In this document: positions 35,432 to 44,556 of the stretch, one piece after another
Layout: every line of letters begins with the position of its first letter
Position numbering within the stretch: the first letter of the stretch is position 1
DNA from: Metabacillus sp. KUDC1714
GTDB taxonomy: Bacteria > Bacillota > Bacilli > Bacillales > Bacillaceae
Direction of reading: 5' to 3'
DNA: 64,000 nt
Assembly: GCF_014217835.1 (NCBI RefSeq)
Contig: NZ_CP055263.1
Location: 1,116,001-1,180,000, forward strand
Translations under genes and position numbers: made by a program
The notes under the pieces: model-generated
Told to the model about the DNA's origin: nothing
The model's input: only the letters and a program-made list of their open reading frames with translations
The model's database searches: none

Positions 35432-35626
35432 TCAAACCGTTCGTCCATCTCTCAATAAAATAAAATTGTTATGCAGCTCCCTTTCATTAATCGATATCCT
35501 AATTGCCAAGTCTTTAGTTCGTAAAACAAAATCTCTGACACCTATAAATTCAGATTCAGCAATCAAATAGAATTGTGTTCCCTTTTTTAGACCTTTAAAA
35601 TCATTCTTAAGCTTATATATCTTCAT
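35432..35626 (-). CDS. small protein of unknown function
   Basis: 64 residues starting MKIYKLKNDFKGLKKGTQFY, basic N-terminus and beta-rich pattern (FYLIAESEFIGVRDFVLRTK). A weak CTAGGT ribosome site lies ahead of the ATG. I recognise no family. It follows the truncated HPr gene and may be the last gene of that operon. Confidence 0.45.
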   Translation of the reverse strand: MKIYKLKNDFKGLKKGTQFYLIAESEFIGVRDFVLRTKDLAIRISINERELHNNFILLRDGRTV

Positions 35627-35683
35627 TTTATTACCTAGCTACTTCCTTTTAAATTTATTGATCACTGGTGACCCTAACCAAAC

Positions 35684-35749
35684 TTAATAGGTTGCAGGTC
35701 TTGCATGAATTCCAGAATTGCTAATTATTATATATTTTTTTTCAACCAT
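35684..35749 (-). pseudogene. truncated HPr-like gene
   Basis: Starts at ATG 35749 one base after the kinase stop, with GGAG seven bases upstream inside the kinase gene. The 21 residues MVEKKYIIISNSGIHARPAT, then Y, contain the HPr phosphorylation site with its His in GIHARPAT, and then hit TAA. Full HPr has about 87 residues, so this is a 3'-truncated remnant or a gene broken by a stop. It lies in the PTS operon, where an HPr paralogue would make sense. Confidence 0.75.
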
Positions 35750-35750
35750 T

Positions 35751-36356
35751 TTAATTCTCCATCTTTAAAAGATCTTCCAACAACCTAGAATAATTCACTT
35801 TTGTATAATCTGATACATCCATTTCATATAACTTACCTAATTCAAACGTATCATATCCTCTAGTTGTACATCTTTTTATAAATTCATCATAGTTTAATAA
35901 GTTATCAGCATTTCTTCTATCAGCTAAGTGATCCCCTTTTTTGTAGGAAGTTACGATATGACTCAAATGCCTTGTCGGATCTAAATCTCGGTTTTTTTGT
36001 CGTTCAAATAAAACATCTAAATCTGCAATTAATCGAATAGTAACAACCTCATAACCGTATCTTTCTACTAATTGCTGAATATGGGGTTTTTGTTTCTGAC
36101 TAAAAGGATAATCAGACATAATATTGCTACCTACTTGCATTTGCTGTTCCATTATTTCATAGTACTTCGCCCATGCTATTTTTTCAATCTTCTGCTTTTC
36201 TTCTAAATTACGATAACCATACATATCACAATAAGATTCTTTCAAGTTATCCTGAGAAAGATTATAAAATAACCCTAATGTACTATTGATGATATTACTC
36301 AAGTAGGTTTTTCCTGTTCCTGGTAAACCCGCTAATAAGATTAAGACTTTATCCAT
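35751..36356 (-). CDS. P-loop NTPase, small-molecule kinase-like
   Basis: 201 residues with Walker A GLPGTGKTYLSN at residues 9-20, a lid-type region RLIADLDVLFERQKNRDLD and a following basic stretch. The shape is that of gluconate- or adenylylsulfate-kinase-like AAA-type small ATPases. Placed after the aldolase in a PTS operon it may phosphorylate a sugar or derivative, but the substrate is unknown. A hairpin at 36379-36408 separates it from the aldolase gene, so it may be expressed at a lower level. Confidence 0.75.
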   Translation of the reverse strand: MDKVLILLAGLPGTGKTYLSNIINSTLGLFYNLSQDNLKESYCDMYGYRNLEEKQKIEKIAWAKYYEIMEQQMQVGSNIMSDYPFSQKQKPHIQQLVERYGYEVVTIRLIADLDVLFERQKNRDLDPTRHLSHIVTSYKKGDHLADRRNADNLLNYDEFIKRCTTRGYDTFELGKLYEMDVSDYTKVNYSRLLEDLLKMEN

Positions 36357-36378
36357 CTTACCACCTCATAATCTAAAG

Positions 36379-36408
36379 AGAGAGTACAAGGAATTCCCCG
36401 TACTCTCT
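36379..36408 (-). terminator. hairpin between aldolase and kinase genes
   Basis: AGAGAGTAC (36379-36387) pairs with GTACTCTCT (36400-36408); on the minus strand CTTTAGATT follows, a poor T-run. It may be a partial terminator. Confidence 0.5.
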
Positions 36409-36468
36409 TTCTTTATTAGTCATATTTTCTCAAACTCTTATGAAAAAGACTATGAACTTTTATTGTAA

Positions 36469-37335
36469 TTATTTTACTTGAAGGGTACGGTCTTCTTTAT
36501 TCATGAAGATTCCGATTTTATGTTTGACAATTTCTTTTACTGCATGGTTACATGGAATAATATTATGTCGTAATGATTTAGTTACTTTTGTTTCTCCGAA
36601 TGTTTCTTTTGCTGTTTTCGTCCATGCTACTAATAATTCAGTACCCACATTAAATTTACGAATCCCGTTATTAATTAACTCATGTATATCCATTTCATTA
36701 ACACCTGTACCTCCGTGAATAACTAAAGGTACATCTACTACAGCGTTGATTTCTTTTAATAGTGGTAAATTAACTTCTGTTTTGGATTTATATTGACCAT
36801 GATTAGTACCAATTGCAATGGCCAAAGCATCTACTCCTGTTGCTTTAACAAACTCTTCTGCATCTTTTGGGTCCGTGTAAACCTTATCATTCTCATCTAC
36901 ATGTATCCCTTCTTCTGTACCGCCAATAGTTCCTAGTTCGCCCTCGACTGAAACACCATATTTGTGTGCATATTCTACTACTGCTCTTGTTTTCATAATG
37001 TTCTCTTTGAATGGTAAATGAGAACCATCAAACATCACTGATGTATATCCTTTATTGATTGCCTCTTTAATATCATCAAAATCCCTTGCATGGTCTAAAT
37101 GCAATACCACATCCACCATTTCATTTGTAGCCATCGTTTTACATACAGCAACGATATTTTCATGACCAATATATTTCGCAGTATCTATACTTGTTTGTAT
37201 AATAATTGGCGCTCCTTGCTCTTTTGCTGCACGGATCATATCCGGTAACATCTCTAAATTATGTGCATTAAATGAACCAACTGTATAATTCAATTCTTCA
37301 GCTCTAAGTGTTACGTCTTTTAATGTTGTATACAT
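36469..37335 (-). CDS. class II fructose-bisphosphate (or tagatose-bisphosphate) aldolase
   Basis: 288 residues, the length of the FbaA/GatY/IolJ group. Zinc ligands and catalytic Asp are seen in order: VVLHLDHARDFDD, VEGELGTIGGTEEG, IGTNHGQYKSK and LVIHGGTGVNE. It splits a ketose bisphosphate or phosphate to dihydroxyacetone phosphate and an aldehyde. The ATG at 37335 is used here; a TTG six bases earlier is closer to AAAGGAG and is possible. Operon placement beside a PTS points to a sugar other than fructose. Confidence 0.93.
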   Translation of the reverse strand: MYTTLKDVTLRAEELNYTVGSFNAHNLEMLPDMIRAAKEQGAPIIIQTSIDTAKYIGHENIVAVCKTMATNEMVDVVLHLDHARDFDDIKEAINKGYTSVMFDGSHLPFKENIMKTRAVVEYAHKYGVSVEGELGTIGGTEEGIHVDENDKVYTDPKDAEEFVKATGVDALAIAIGTNHGQYKSKTEVNLPLLKEINAVVDVPLVIHGGTGVNEMDIHELINNGIRKFNVGTELLVAWTKTAKETFGETKVTKSLRHNIIPCNHAVKEIVKHKIGIFMNKEDRTLQVK

Positions 37336-37386
37336 GGTCAATTACTCTCCTTTTATATTAATCATTTATTTTCATTTTCTTCCTTA

Positions 37387-37782
37387 TCAAACACCGCGTG
37401 TAACCTCTTTAGAAACTTGCATCATTTGATCCATTTTCTTTAGATATACCTGTAATAATTCTTCATTATTCACTTTTGCTGCTTCTGCACGCTTCTTGTT
37501 ATAAAGTTTTAATAACGTTTTGTAACCATTTCCTAATGACTTTTTGGCCTGAATACTTTTTTCTAACGAATCAATAGCATTATCTTCATCGCCAAGTTCA
37601 TTAAATGCTAAGCCAATCTCCTCATAAATTTTTGCTTGTTCTTCTCTAGATGTTTGATTTATGTCTTCTTTTTTAATAGAGATGGTCCGTAATAACGCTT
37701 CTTTTCGTTCTGCTGTTAACACTATCTCTTCGGTTGTTTCTTTTTTCGGTTCTTTCGTTTTTTTCTTACCAAATCCAAACAT
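37387..37782 (-). CDS. TPR-like protein of the PTS operon
   Basis: 131 residues: a basic N-terminal tail (FGFGKKKTKEPKKE), then a helical body with a tetratricopeptide-like unit AKIYEEIGLAFNELGDEDNA followed by IDSLEKSIQAKK. It has no enzyme motif. Its place between EIIC and aldolase suggests an accessory or scaffold role for the pathway; that is inference. Confidence 0.75.
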   Translation of the reverse strand: MFGFGKKKTKEPKKETTEEIVLTAERKEALLRTISIKKEDINQTSREEQAKIYEEIGLAFNELGDEDNAIDSLEKSIQAKKSLGNGYKTLLKLYNKKRAEAAKVNNEELLQVYLKKMDQMMQVSKEVTRGV

Positions 37783-37813
37783 TACTTAAAACCTCCCTTT
37801 CTCTTCCCACATT

Positions 37814-39103
37814 CTAGAAAGCTTTTAAAAGTGGACCAATGAGCCATGCATATAGTAAAGCAGCTGTTACTGTATCAACATCTGTAGCTGTTGCATTGAC
37901 AAATCCCATAGAATTGAAAGTCGTTACTAACAGTGCTGGTAATAATGTAATGAAGAAACCATGTACAATACCACCAATAATTGCTCCACGAATACCACCT
38001 GTTAAGTTACCGAATATACCGGCAGTACCACCCGCGAAGAAAGCTGTAAGCATACCTGGTAAGATCATTGCTAACCCAAAGACAGGTAATACAAACATTG
38101 CAATAATCGAGCCTATAGTAGTTGTGATAAACCCTACAATGACTGCATTGGGGCTAAAAGGGAATAGGACTGGACAATCTAATGCAGGCTTTGCATTTGG
38201 AACCAATCGCATGGCAATCCCTCTAAATGCCGGAACAATTTCACCTAGTAGTAAGCGAACCCCTGCTAATAATACATACACCCCAACTACGAATTGGATA
38301 GATTGTAAGAACGCAAACATTAAATAGTGGGTATCTCCTGATAATGTAGAAGCGAACTCTTCACCTGCAAACGCTGCTGTAATAATGTAAAGTGGAGTCA
38401 TTACCACCATCAAAGATAGATAGGTATCTTGTAAGAATTCAAATTGAGCTGGTAATTTCAAATCTTCAACAGATTTTTTCTTATCGCCTTTTCCCCCAAC
38501 AAGTTTCGCTACTCCTGCTTCAAACACATACCCAACTGTACAAAAGTGACCTAAAGCAATATCATCCATTCCAGTAATTTTACGAACAAATGGTTGTGCA
38601 ATTGCAGGCATTGCTACCGCAAAGACACCCCCAATGAAACCGCCTACTAAAATCAAAGCAAGACCACGTAAACCTGCAAAGTAACCAAATACTGTTGTCA
38701 TAGTAGCCATCCAAAGAATTGCCTGACCAGTTAAAAAGATGTATTTCCATTTAGTGAACCGTGCAATGATGATATTAAAAACAAAGATAGCTAAGAAAGT
38801 TAGTGCGATATCACGACCTAAACCTAACTCATTCATTGCTTGACCGTTAATAGCTTCAATCGAAGGAATAATCCCTTGCATATGGAAACCTTCTGTAAAA
38901 ATATGACCGAAATATATTAAACTACCAACAATAATGCTAGAACCGGCTGACAATACCATAAACCCTAACATCGTCTTTAACGAACCAGAAATAACTTGCC
39001 CTGTTGACTTCTTTTGCAAAATTAATCCCAACATAGCAATCAACGCGATGGTGACTGATGCCTGTGTCAAAATATTCTCGATAATAAAATTAACTACACC
39101 CAT
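37814..39103 (-). CDS. PTS EIIC component, ascorbate (SgaT/UlaA) family
   Basis: 429 residues, about eleven helices. The start resembles UlaA (LILQKKSTGQVISGSLKTML then GFMVLSAGS), as does the soluble loop SVEDLKLPAQFEF and the late PNAVIVGFITTTIGSIIAMF. It carries the sugar across the membrane and hands it to EIIB for phosphorylation. UlaA has 465 residues, so this is a slightly shorter relative, and the substrate may be ascorbate or another sugar acid or pentitol. Confidence 0.9.
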   Translation of the reverse strand: MGVVNFIIENILTQASVTIALIAMLGLILQKKSTGQVISGSLKTMLGFMVLSAGSSIIVGSLIYFGHIFTEGFHMQGIIPSIEAINGQAMNELGLGRDIALTFLAIFVFNIIIARFTKWKYIFLTGQAILWMATMTTVFGYFAGLRGLALILVGGFIGGVFAVAMPAIAQPFVRKITGMDDIALGHFCTVGYVFEAGVAKLVGGKGDKKKSVEDLKLPAQFEFLQDTYLSLMVVMTPLYIITAAFAGEEFASTLSGDTHYLMFAFLQSIQFVVGVYVLLAGVRLLLGEIVPAFRGIAMRLVPNAKPALDCPVLFPFSPNAVIVGFITTTIGSIIAMFVLPVFGLAMILPGMLTAFFAGGTAGIFGNLTGGIRGAIIGGIVHGFFITLLPALLVTTFNSMGFVNATATDVDTVTAALLYAWLIGPLLKAF

Positions 39104-39139
39104 GTTTCCCCCCCCATTTCTAGCTATCTCTATTTATTT

Positions 39140-39448
39140 TTAAGCTATAACGCCTTTTTCCCTTAATACTGGGGTGATTTTTTCTTCAATCTCTGGCTTA
39201 GATACAATATTTCTCAAATAAACAATTGTCGTTTGTTTCGGATCAACTGAAAATTTTTCAAATTGGGATTTGAAATTCTGTGCCGTAATAATAATATCGG
39301 GTTTTACTGAAACAGCAGACGAGATATCACTATGATCTAGCTTGGCATTGACACCTAATTTGCTTAATACATCCTCTGCCGCCATTTGACAAGCAAAACT
39401 GCTTCCTAAACCTGCTCCACATACAAATAAGATATTTACTTTTTTCAT
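39140..39448 (-). CDS. PTS EIIB component, ascorbate/lactose-type
   Basis: 102 residues. The phosphorylated Cys lies in NILFVCGAGLGSSFACQMAA, the SgaB/UlaB pattern. The ATG at 39448 is eight bases after AGGAG; a GTG nine bases earlier abuts that site. It takes phosphate from EIIA, which in this operon is only found as the C-terminal domain of the regulator, and passes it to the sugar carried by the adjacent EIIC. Confidence 0.92.
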   Translation of the reverse strand: MKKVNILFVCGAGLGSSFACQMAAEDVLSKLGVNAKLDHSDISSAVSVKPDIIITAQNFKSQFEKFSVDPKQTTIVYLRNIVSKPEIEEKITPVLREKGVIA

Positions 39449-39555
39449 TTCACTCACTCCTATACACTTTTTGGATTATATATTTATTTGGTACTAGAAA
39501 AATCATTTGTTTTATATAAGTTCTTCTACATCAATTTTAATAACCACAGCTTTCC

Positions 39556-41664
39556 TTACTCCATTACTTCACTTCCATATAACACCTGCTTAAACATGTT
39601 TATATTTTGTGCTGTAATCAATTGGTCCAATTTCTCTTCATCATTAATTAACTCAATCAGATTTTTCATCACATTTAGATGCGAATAAGAATCCACTGCT
39701 GCTAGACAAAAGACAATTTTCACCGGATCATTATCAGGATTTCCGAAATTCACCGGTTCCTTTAATGTCATAACACTTACACCTAATTTATTTACTCCAT
39801 CTTCCGGCCTTGCGTGCGCTAACGCTAAATGCTTCCCTACTACTATATAAGGCCCATACTCTTCCACAGATTTAATCATGGCATCTATATATCGTTCTTC
39901 AATGACCTCTTCTGTTAACAATACCTGGGCAGACTTCGTAATCGCCTCTTTCCAGTCTTTGCATTCTTGCTTTAGTAGAATGTTGGAATCCCTCAAAATA
40001 TCCTGCAACATCGGCTGTATCTCCCTTGTATTAATTTTCAAATGATGTTCTTTAAAAGTATCTTCTACTTTGTGATAGCTCTCCTGTGTTACCTTCCCAC
40101 CGCTTTCAACAATTAACATCAGAATATCCTGCATTAGCTTTGTGGCATCTAACTTATTGGAAACGATTCTTCTCTTATTCTTATTTTTGAGTAAAAAATC
40201 TTTAATTTCCTTCTTATCACTTTCTCTTAAAATCGGATTAAGTAATAATACAGGTTTTCTTGGATAATCAATTGAAATGGTTGTAAAAACTAAATCAACA
40301 TCCAGCTTGTCAATAAAGGCTAGTTCATACGAACTCAATACAGCTACAATCTCGATATTGAATTGCTCTTTCAAATTTGCAGCCAATAGCTTTCCAGTTG
40401 AAATCCCATGATTACAAAGCACAACCGCCTGATAAACATATTGTTCTTTCTGCTTTATCTGGCTAGCAGAAGTTGAAAAATAAACGGTCAAAAACCCGAT
40501 CTCATCTTCTGATAATGGCTTTTTGATGTAGTCTTCTATTTGCTTACTAAAGTAAGTGACTGCCTGATAAATTTCGGCATAGGATTCTTTAATAGTGTCT
40601 TTTAACGGATTAAATACCTGTAAATCATTCTTCGCCCTGCTTAATAACCCTGTGATATGCTTATACAAACCTTCATACAAATCTTCTTCTCTCTGAGAAA
40701 AAGGAATTCTGGTTACCTTTTCTACATGTTCAATTAATTGAATAGCTAATAATTGTGCTGTAACCCAATCGAATGAATTATTCATATCTTTTGGATTAAA
40801 CGATTCGATTGTAAAGGTAGTATATTTAATTTCATTTAATGATGGATATAAACCAAACTCTATACAGATGGAATCGACAAAGTTTCTGACTGGATCTTCT
40901 CTTATCTCGGCTCTTACTTTGGCTAATTCCCTAAGGGTATTTCCTTCTTGCAACCGCCTTACCCATATCCCTAAAAATAGAATGCTTTGATTTCGATATA
41001 CATGATTAATCTCTACTCTTGACTTTTCAAAGACATCGTCATAATGTTCTCCAATGACCCTCAATGCACTTGTATCCAAATAATCAAGAACAAATCGGTC
41101 TGCAAAGGTATTCACTGCATCAATATCTCGGTATCCCAAGAGATTTGCAATATCTGTCATACTATTAATCACGTCGTACAACATAGTGCGTATTGATCGT
41201 TCATCACCTTTTAATACAATTCCTTGCTTCGTTAAACTCACTACAGAAATACCATACTCCTTTAAAAACTGACGTAGTTTTCTCATATCCTCATCTAATG
41301 TACTTTTCGATACCTGCAGTTTTTCTTCCATTTCAAAAAGCAATGTCGTTTTTGTAGTATCGGCAATATCTAAAAGTAAGGCAAGAAACCGTTCATTGGG
41401 CCTATAATAATCTGTTTCTCTGTCATCCCCAATTTTAGACAGGAGCTTTTCTCGATCCATCTCTGACAGCTCTAATTTCAACCCTTTCCCTCTTGTCGTC
41501 GTAATCGACGGATAGTTATTTTCTTCTAGGTATTTATTAATTAGGACCAATTCATTTCGGAAAGTACGCTCACTAATATTGAACTCTTTACTTAAATCCT
41601 CACAAGTCAAAAAGGTATTTACTGTCAAAAATCTTGTTAGTACTCGTTGAGTTCGTTCTTTCAT
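39556..41664 (-). CDS. PTS-controlled PRD regulator with C-terminal EIIA domain
   Basis: 702 residues from the ATG at 41664, eight bases after AAAGGAG. Order: two N-terminal helix-turn-helix units (TCEDLSKEFNISERTFRNEL; KLQVSKSTLDEDMRKL), two PRD domains with histidines near 200-400, an EIIB-like segment (QAVVLCNHGISTGKLLAANL) and a C-terminal EIIA domain with active His in KHLALAHARPEDG. Such MtlR/BglG-type activators respond to PTS phosphorylation. It is first in the operon behind a perfect cre. Confidence 0.92.
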   Translation of the reverse strand: MKERTQRVLTRFLTVNTFLTCEDLSKEFNISERTFRNELVLINKYLEENNYPSITTTRGKGLKLELSEMDREKLLSKIGDDRETDYYRPNERFLALLLDIADTTKTTLLFEMEEKLQVSKSTLDEDMRKLRQFLKEYGISVVSLTKQGIVLKGDERSIRTMLYDVINSMTDIANLLGYRDIDAVNTFADRFVLDYLDTSALRVIGEHYDDVFEKSRVEINHVYRNQSILFLGIWVRRLQEGNTLRELAKVRAEIREDPVRNFVDSICIEFGLYPSLNEIKYTTFTIESFNPKDMNNSFDWVTAQLLAIQLIEHVEKVTRIPFSQREEDLYEGLYKHITGLLSRAKNDLQVFNPLKDTIKESYAEIYQAVTYFSKQIEDYIKKPLSEDEIGFLTVYFSTSASQIKQKEQYVYQAVVLCNHGISTGKLLAANLKEQFNIEIVAVLSSYELAFIDKLDVDLVFTTISIDYPRKPVLLLNPILRESDKKEIKDFLLKNKNKRRIVSNKLDATKLMQDILMLIVESGGKVTQESYHKVEDTFKEHHLKINTREIQPMLQDILRDSNILLKQECKDWKEAITKSAQVLLTEEVIEERYIDAMIKSVEEYGPYIVVGKHLALAHARPEDGVNKLGVSVMTLKEPVNFGNPDNDPVKIVFCLAAVDSYSHLNVMKNLIELINDEEKLDQLITAQNINMFKQVLYGSEVME

Positions 41665-41749
41665 GATAGTAACTCCTTTCATAATTTGATTATAAATTGT
41701 AATATTTAAATAGTTTAGTACATCTTTTTGCAACTTCAATTTGCAAAAA

Positions 41750-41763
41750 TGTAAGCGTTAACA
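41750..41763. promoter_or_regulatory. cre box for CcpA upstream of the PTS operon
   Basis: TGTAAGCGTTAACA matches the consensus TGWAARCGYTWNCA at every position. It lies about 90 bp upstream of the regulator start, so glucose repression of the operon is expected. Confidence 0.85.
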
Positions 41764-41782
41764 CTTTTTTTACAACGACAAA

Positions 41783-41822
41783 AAGCGACCTCATTATTCT
41801 AATTAGAATAATGAAGTCGCTT
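41783..41822 (-). terminator. strong terminator upstream of the PTS operon
   Basis: AAGCGAC (41783-41789) pairs with GTCGCTT (41816-41822), and TCATTATTCTAATTAGAATA with its partner bases continues the stem to the loop. The minus strand then reads TTTTTGTCG. It would stop transcripts coming from the dehydrogenase remnant region. Confidence 0.8.
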
Positions 41823-42094
41823 AGCCTATTTTCATACTTATTATTATTTCCACTCATTTTGAAACAGTATTACAAGATTATTGAAACATTATGTAAGGTA
41901 AGAATCAATTTCAAATCGATCTTTTTATACAAAATCAGTTAATGTTAATTTGTTTTTTCTCTCAATTTTAAATCCTGTTACCTCCTATATTTACATCCAT
42001 ATCTTTATGATTTTCAATCTATCATTCTTTTATACATCTAAACTTCCTAATGGAACAAAGTAAAATCTCCTTAAACTTCCAGACCTCGTTCCTA

Positions 42095-42177
42095 GTATCG
42101 GCCCCACCTACGCTAAATACTTTTGACAGCCACGCGTGCCATCCAACCCATAATCATTATAATTGAAAACGCTTTCA
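42095..42177 (-). repeat. cre-containing leader repeat, copy A
   Basis: 83 bp closely matching 55039-55120 (copy B). On the minus strand it starts with a perfect palindromic cre (42164-42177, TGAAAACGCTTTCA on the plus strand), then TATAAT and a GC-rich segment with GGCACGCGTGG. It looks like a CcpA-controlled promoter and leader; no intact gene follows it. Confidence 0.7.
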
Positions 42178-42190
42178 AATCCAAAGGTTA

Positions 42191-42397
<207 letters not shown>

Positions 42398-42502
42398 TTA
42401 TCTATTCCTTCTATATTCGATTGTTACTTTTTTATTTTACCATCGGTAGGAGGAGTTTGTTTGAAGTAAGCAAGACTTTGCACCCATACTAAATTTACTT
42501 TA

Positions 42503-43381
42503 TTAGTAGTGTGTATTTAAGAATTCCCTAATTTCATTGTTAATTTCGATTAAATGTTCTTCTGAAGGAAAATGTCCCATATCAATTGTTTTGACGTCTA
42601 TTAAATTTGATATGATTTCTCTTGCTACTTTGTTTAACCGATAGGCTGGAAAAAAGATGTCTTTTTCTCCTGTAATAATCAAGGTTGGAGAGTTATACTG
42701 CATTAATTCCTCCTTTTTTGTTAATTTAGGCATTTCTTGTTCAAGTTTAATATATTTGAAAATATCTCCAATAATGCGTTTATCAATTTCTTTCATGCTA
42801 TTAGAAGACATAATGTTAGTAATATTATTGAGATGTTTTTCAGAAGAAGTGACATTAAATAGGATTAATGGAAGTAAAATATGCTTAATCATTTTAAACT
42901 TAGATCCCAACTGTATTCCTGCTGGAGAGACTAAAATTGAACAATCAATCTTATCTGGCATAAATGCAGCTAATCTAAGAATAATTCCAGCACCATAAGA
43001 TGGACCGATAAATGCACATTTTTCAATATTAAAATAATTCATTTGCTCTGTTATCCATTGAGCAAAACTATTGTCCTTTGCTGAAATCCTTTTTTGTTCA
43101 CTGTATCCAGGGTGACCGATAGTATCTGGTGCGTAGATTCTATACTTATCCATAAGAGGTAAAAACCATGACAGTGTCATCGGATTAATACAATTTCCTC
43201 CTTGAAGTATAAACAAAGGTTTACCTTCAGTCGGACCCGCAACAAGCATATGAGTTTTCCCGAAACTTGTATCAATATAAAATCTTTCAATATCGTATGT
43301 AAAAGTCTTTATATAATTTTCATAGTACTGATCAATTTTTCTTTTTCCTTCTGTACTTTTGTAAATTGATGTTTCCCTCAT
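42503..43381 (-). CDS. alpha/beta hydrolase
   Basis: About 292 residues from the ATG at 43381, six bases after GAGG. The catalytic Ser is in FIGPSYGAGIILRLA, Asp in ITGEKDIFFPAY and His in IDMGHFPSEEHL; LFILQGGNCINPM takes the oxyanion-hole place. It resembles the broad BioH/carboxylesterase-type group without a signal peptide, so it acts in the cytosol. No neighbour suggests the substrate. Confidence 0.85.
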   Translation of the reverse strand: MRETSIYKSTEGKRKIDQYYENYIKTFTYDIERFYIDTSFGKTHMLVAGPTEGKPLFILQGGNCINPMTLSWFLPLMDKYRIYAPDTIGHPGYSEQKRISAKDNSFAQWITEQMNYFNIEKCAFIGPSYGAGIILRLAAFMPDKIDCSILVSPAGIQLGSKFKMIKHILLPLILFNVTSSEKHLNNITNIMSSNSMKEIDKRIIGDIFKYIKLEQEMPKLTKKEELMQYNSPTLIITGEKDIFFPAYRLNKVAREIISNLIDVKTIDMGHFPSEEHLIEINNEIREFLNTHY

Positions 43382-43802
43382 GATACACCTCGATTCATAT
43401 TCCAAATATAACCTTCTATTTAGATTTTACGTTAACTATCCTTTAAAAGTTTCATCTTTCTTTATTTGTAGAATGTGATCTTCAGTTATATCGCCCTAAA
43501 AAGGATACCATCGGCAACTAAACCAGTAGGTATCCCTTCAAGTTTTTATCCCTCCACACGTTCAATTTATAACCACTGTCCAACTGGCAAAATGATTCCT
43601 TTTTTCATCACAATTTCTTTATAACAATAGATTTAAGTTTCCTGCTTCATTGAGTTTCTATATTAATTTAACGGATTACGAGGGCGATAAAAGGAACTAA
43701 TGAAGAAGTAGCGTAAATATTCGAAATACTCTACAATATAGTCAGACACCTATTGTACAACTTTCTTAAAAAATATTCGTATTAAGAGAGGCGGTAAATG
43801 TA
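43382..43802. other. 421-bp intergenic region with an O-methyltransferase scrap
   Basis: Holds a hairpin GGATACC (43503-43509) with GGTATCC (43529-43535) and, next to it, the fragment at 43548-43600 listed separately. The remaining 190 bp before the SRPBCC gene show no ORF with a ribosome site. Confidence 0.5.
43548..43600 (-). pseudogene. 3' scrap of an O-methyltransferase gene
   Basis: Minus-strand translation gives IILPVGQW, a stop, then IERVEG, matching the last 17 residues of the intact enzyme (IILPVGQGLSIGRVKES). The adjacent hairpin corresponds to the terminator of the intact gene at 55234-55270. Confidence 0.65.
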
Positions 43803-44228
43803 ATGGAAACAACTAAAAAAATTACAGTAGAAACAACAGTTCACGTACCAGTAGAAAAGGTATGGGAATATTGGACAGAGCCAACTCATATAAAGAAATG
43901 GAACAATGCTTCAGATGAGTGGCACACACCAGTTGCTGAGAATGATTTGAGAGCAGGTGGGAAATTCCTTTCAAGAATGGAAGCCAAAGATGGCAGTTTT
44001 GGTTTCGATTTTGGTGGAATTTATGATGAAGTGATATTACATGAGGTTATTGCTTATACAATGGGTGATGGAAGAAAAGTTAAAATTACTTTTAAAGGTC
44101 AAGATAACGAAACCGAAGTAATTGAAATCTTTGATGCTGAAACTACAAATTCAATTGAGTTACAACAACAAGGATGGCAGGCAATTCTAGATAATTTTAA
44201 AAAGTATGCAGAGCAAACAACCATTTAA
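43803..44228 (+). CDS. SRPBCC/AHSA1 family protein
   Basis: 141 residues. The pattern ITVETTVHVPVEKVWEYWTE then PTHIKKWNNASDEWHTP and GWQAILDNFKKYAE is that of the activator-of-Hsp90-ATPase-like (SRPBCC) fold, which forms a hydrophobic ligand cavity. Members include regulators and hydrolases; the function here is unknown. It is monocistronic, followed by a terminator at 44406-44437. Confidence 0.9.
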   Translation: METTKKITVETTVHVPVEKVWEYWTEPTHIKKWNNASDEWHTPVAENDLRAGGKFLSRMEAKDGSFGFDFGGIYDEVILHEVIAYTMGDGRKVKITFKGQDNETEVIEIFDAETTNSIELQQQGWQAILDNFKKYAEQTTI

Positions 44229-44405
44229 AAAGCATAATAAAAAGATAACAGTTTCTACAACATCTTTAGCCATTACAGGCGAGTCAATAGGTTGATGACT
44301 TAAATACGCCTCTTTCCTCCAATCAGGTATAGTATCTATCATCGGAGTACTTACAATTGTAGGTACAACAGCTTTTGAGCTGTTTGCGTCTTAATTGAGT
44401 TGCAA
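44229..44405. other. intergenic DNA with a possible coding remnant
   Basis: One plus-strand frame near 44307-44394 reads SGIVSIIGVLTIVGTTAFEL then FAS and a stop, like the end of a small membrane protein, but it has no start and is preceded by stops. I call no gene here. Confidence 0.3.
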
Positions 44406-44437
44406 AAACGCATGACATTTTTTCGTGTCATGCGTTT
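44406..44437 (+). terminator. terminator after the SRPBCC gene region
   Basis: AAACGCATGACA (44406-44417) pairs perfectly with TGTCATGCGTTT (44426-44437), followed by ATTTTATTT. Confidence 0.8.
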
Positions 44438-44556
44438 ATTTTATTTGGCGTGATGTATTATTTCTGCCAAAAATTAATTCTCTTTATCCTGAATAACTTT
44501 TTAAATAACCTCCGCTAAAGGGCCTCCTATACGAAGAACAACCCTTTTTCGTTCAT

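Noticed and set aside
37839..38327. 162-codon frame opposite the EIIC gene
   Set aside because: Low-complexity mirror of a membrane-protein gene; no start signals and no family pattern.
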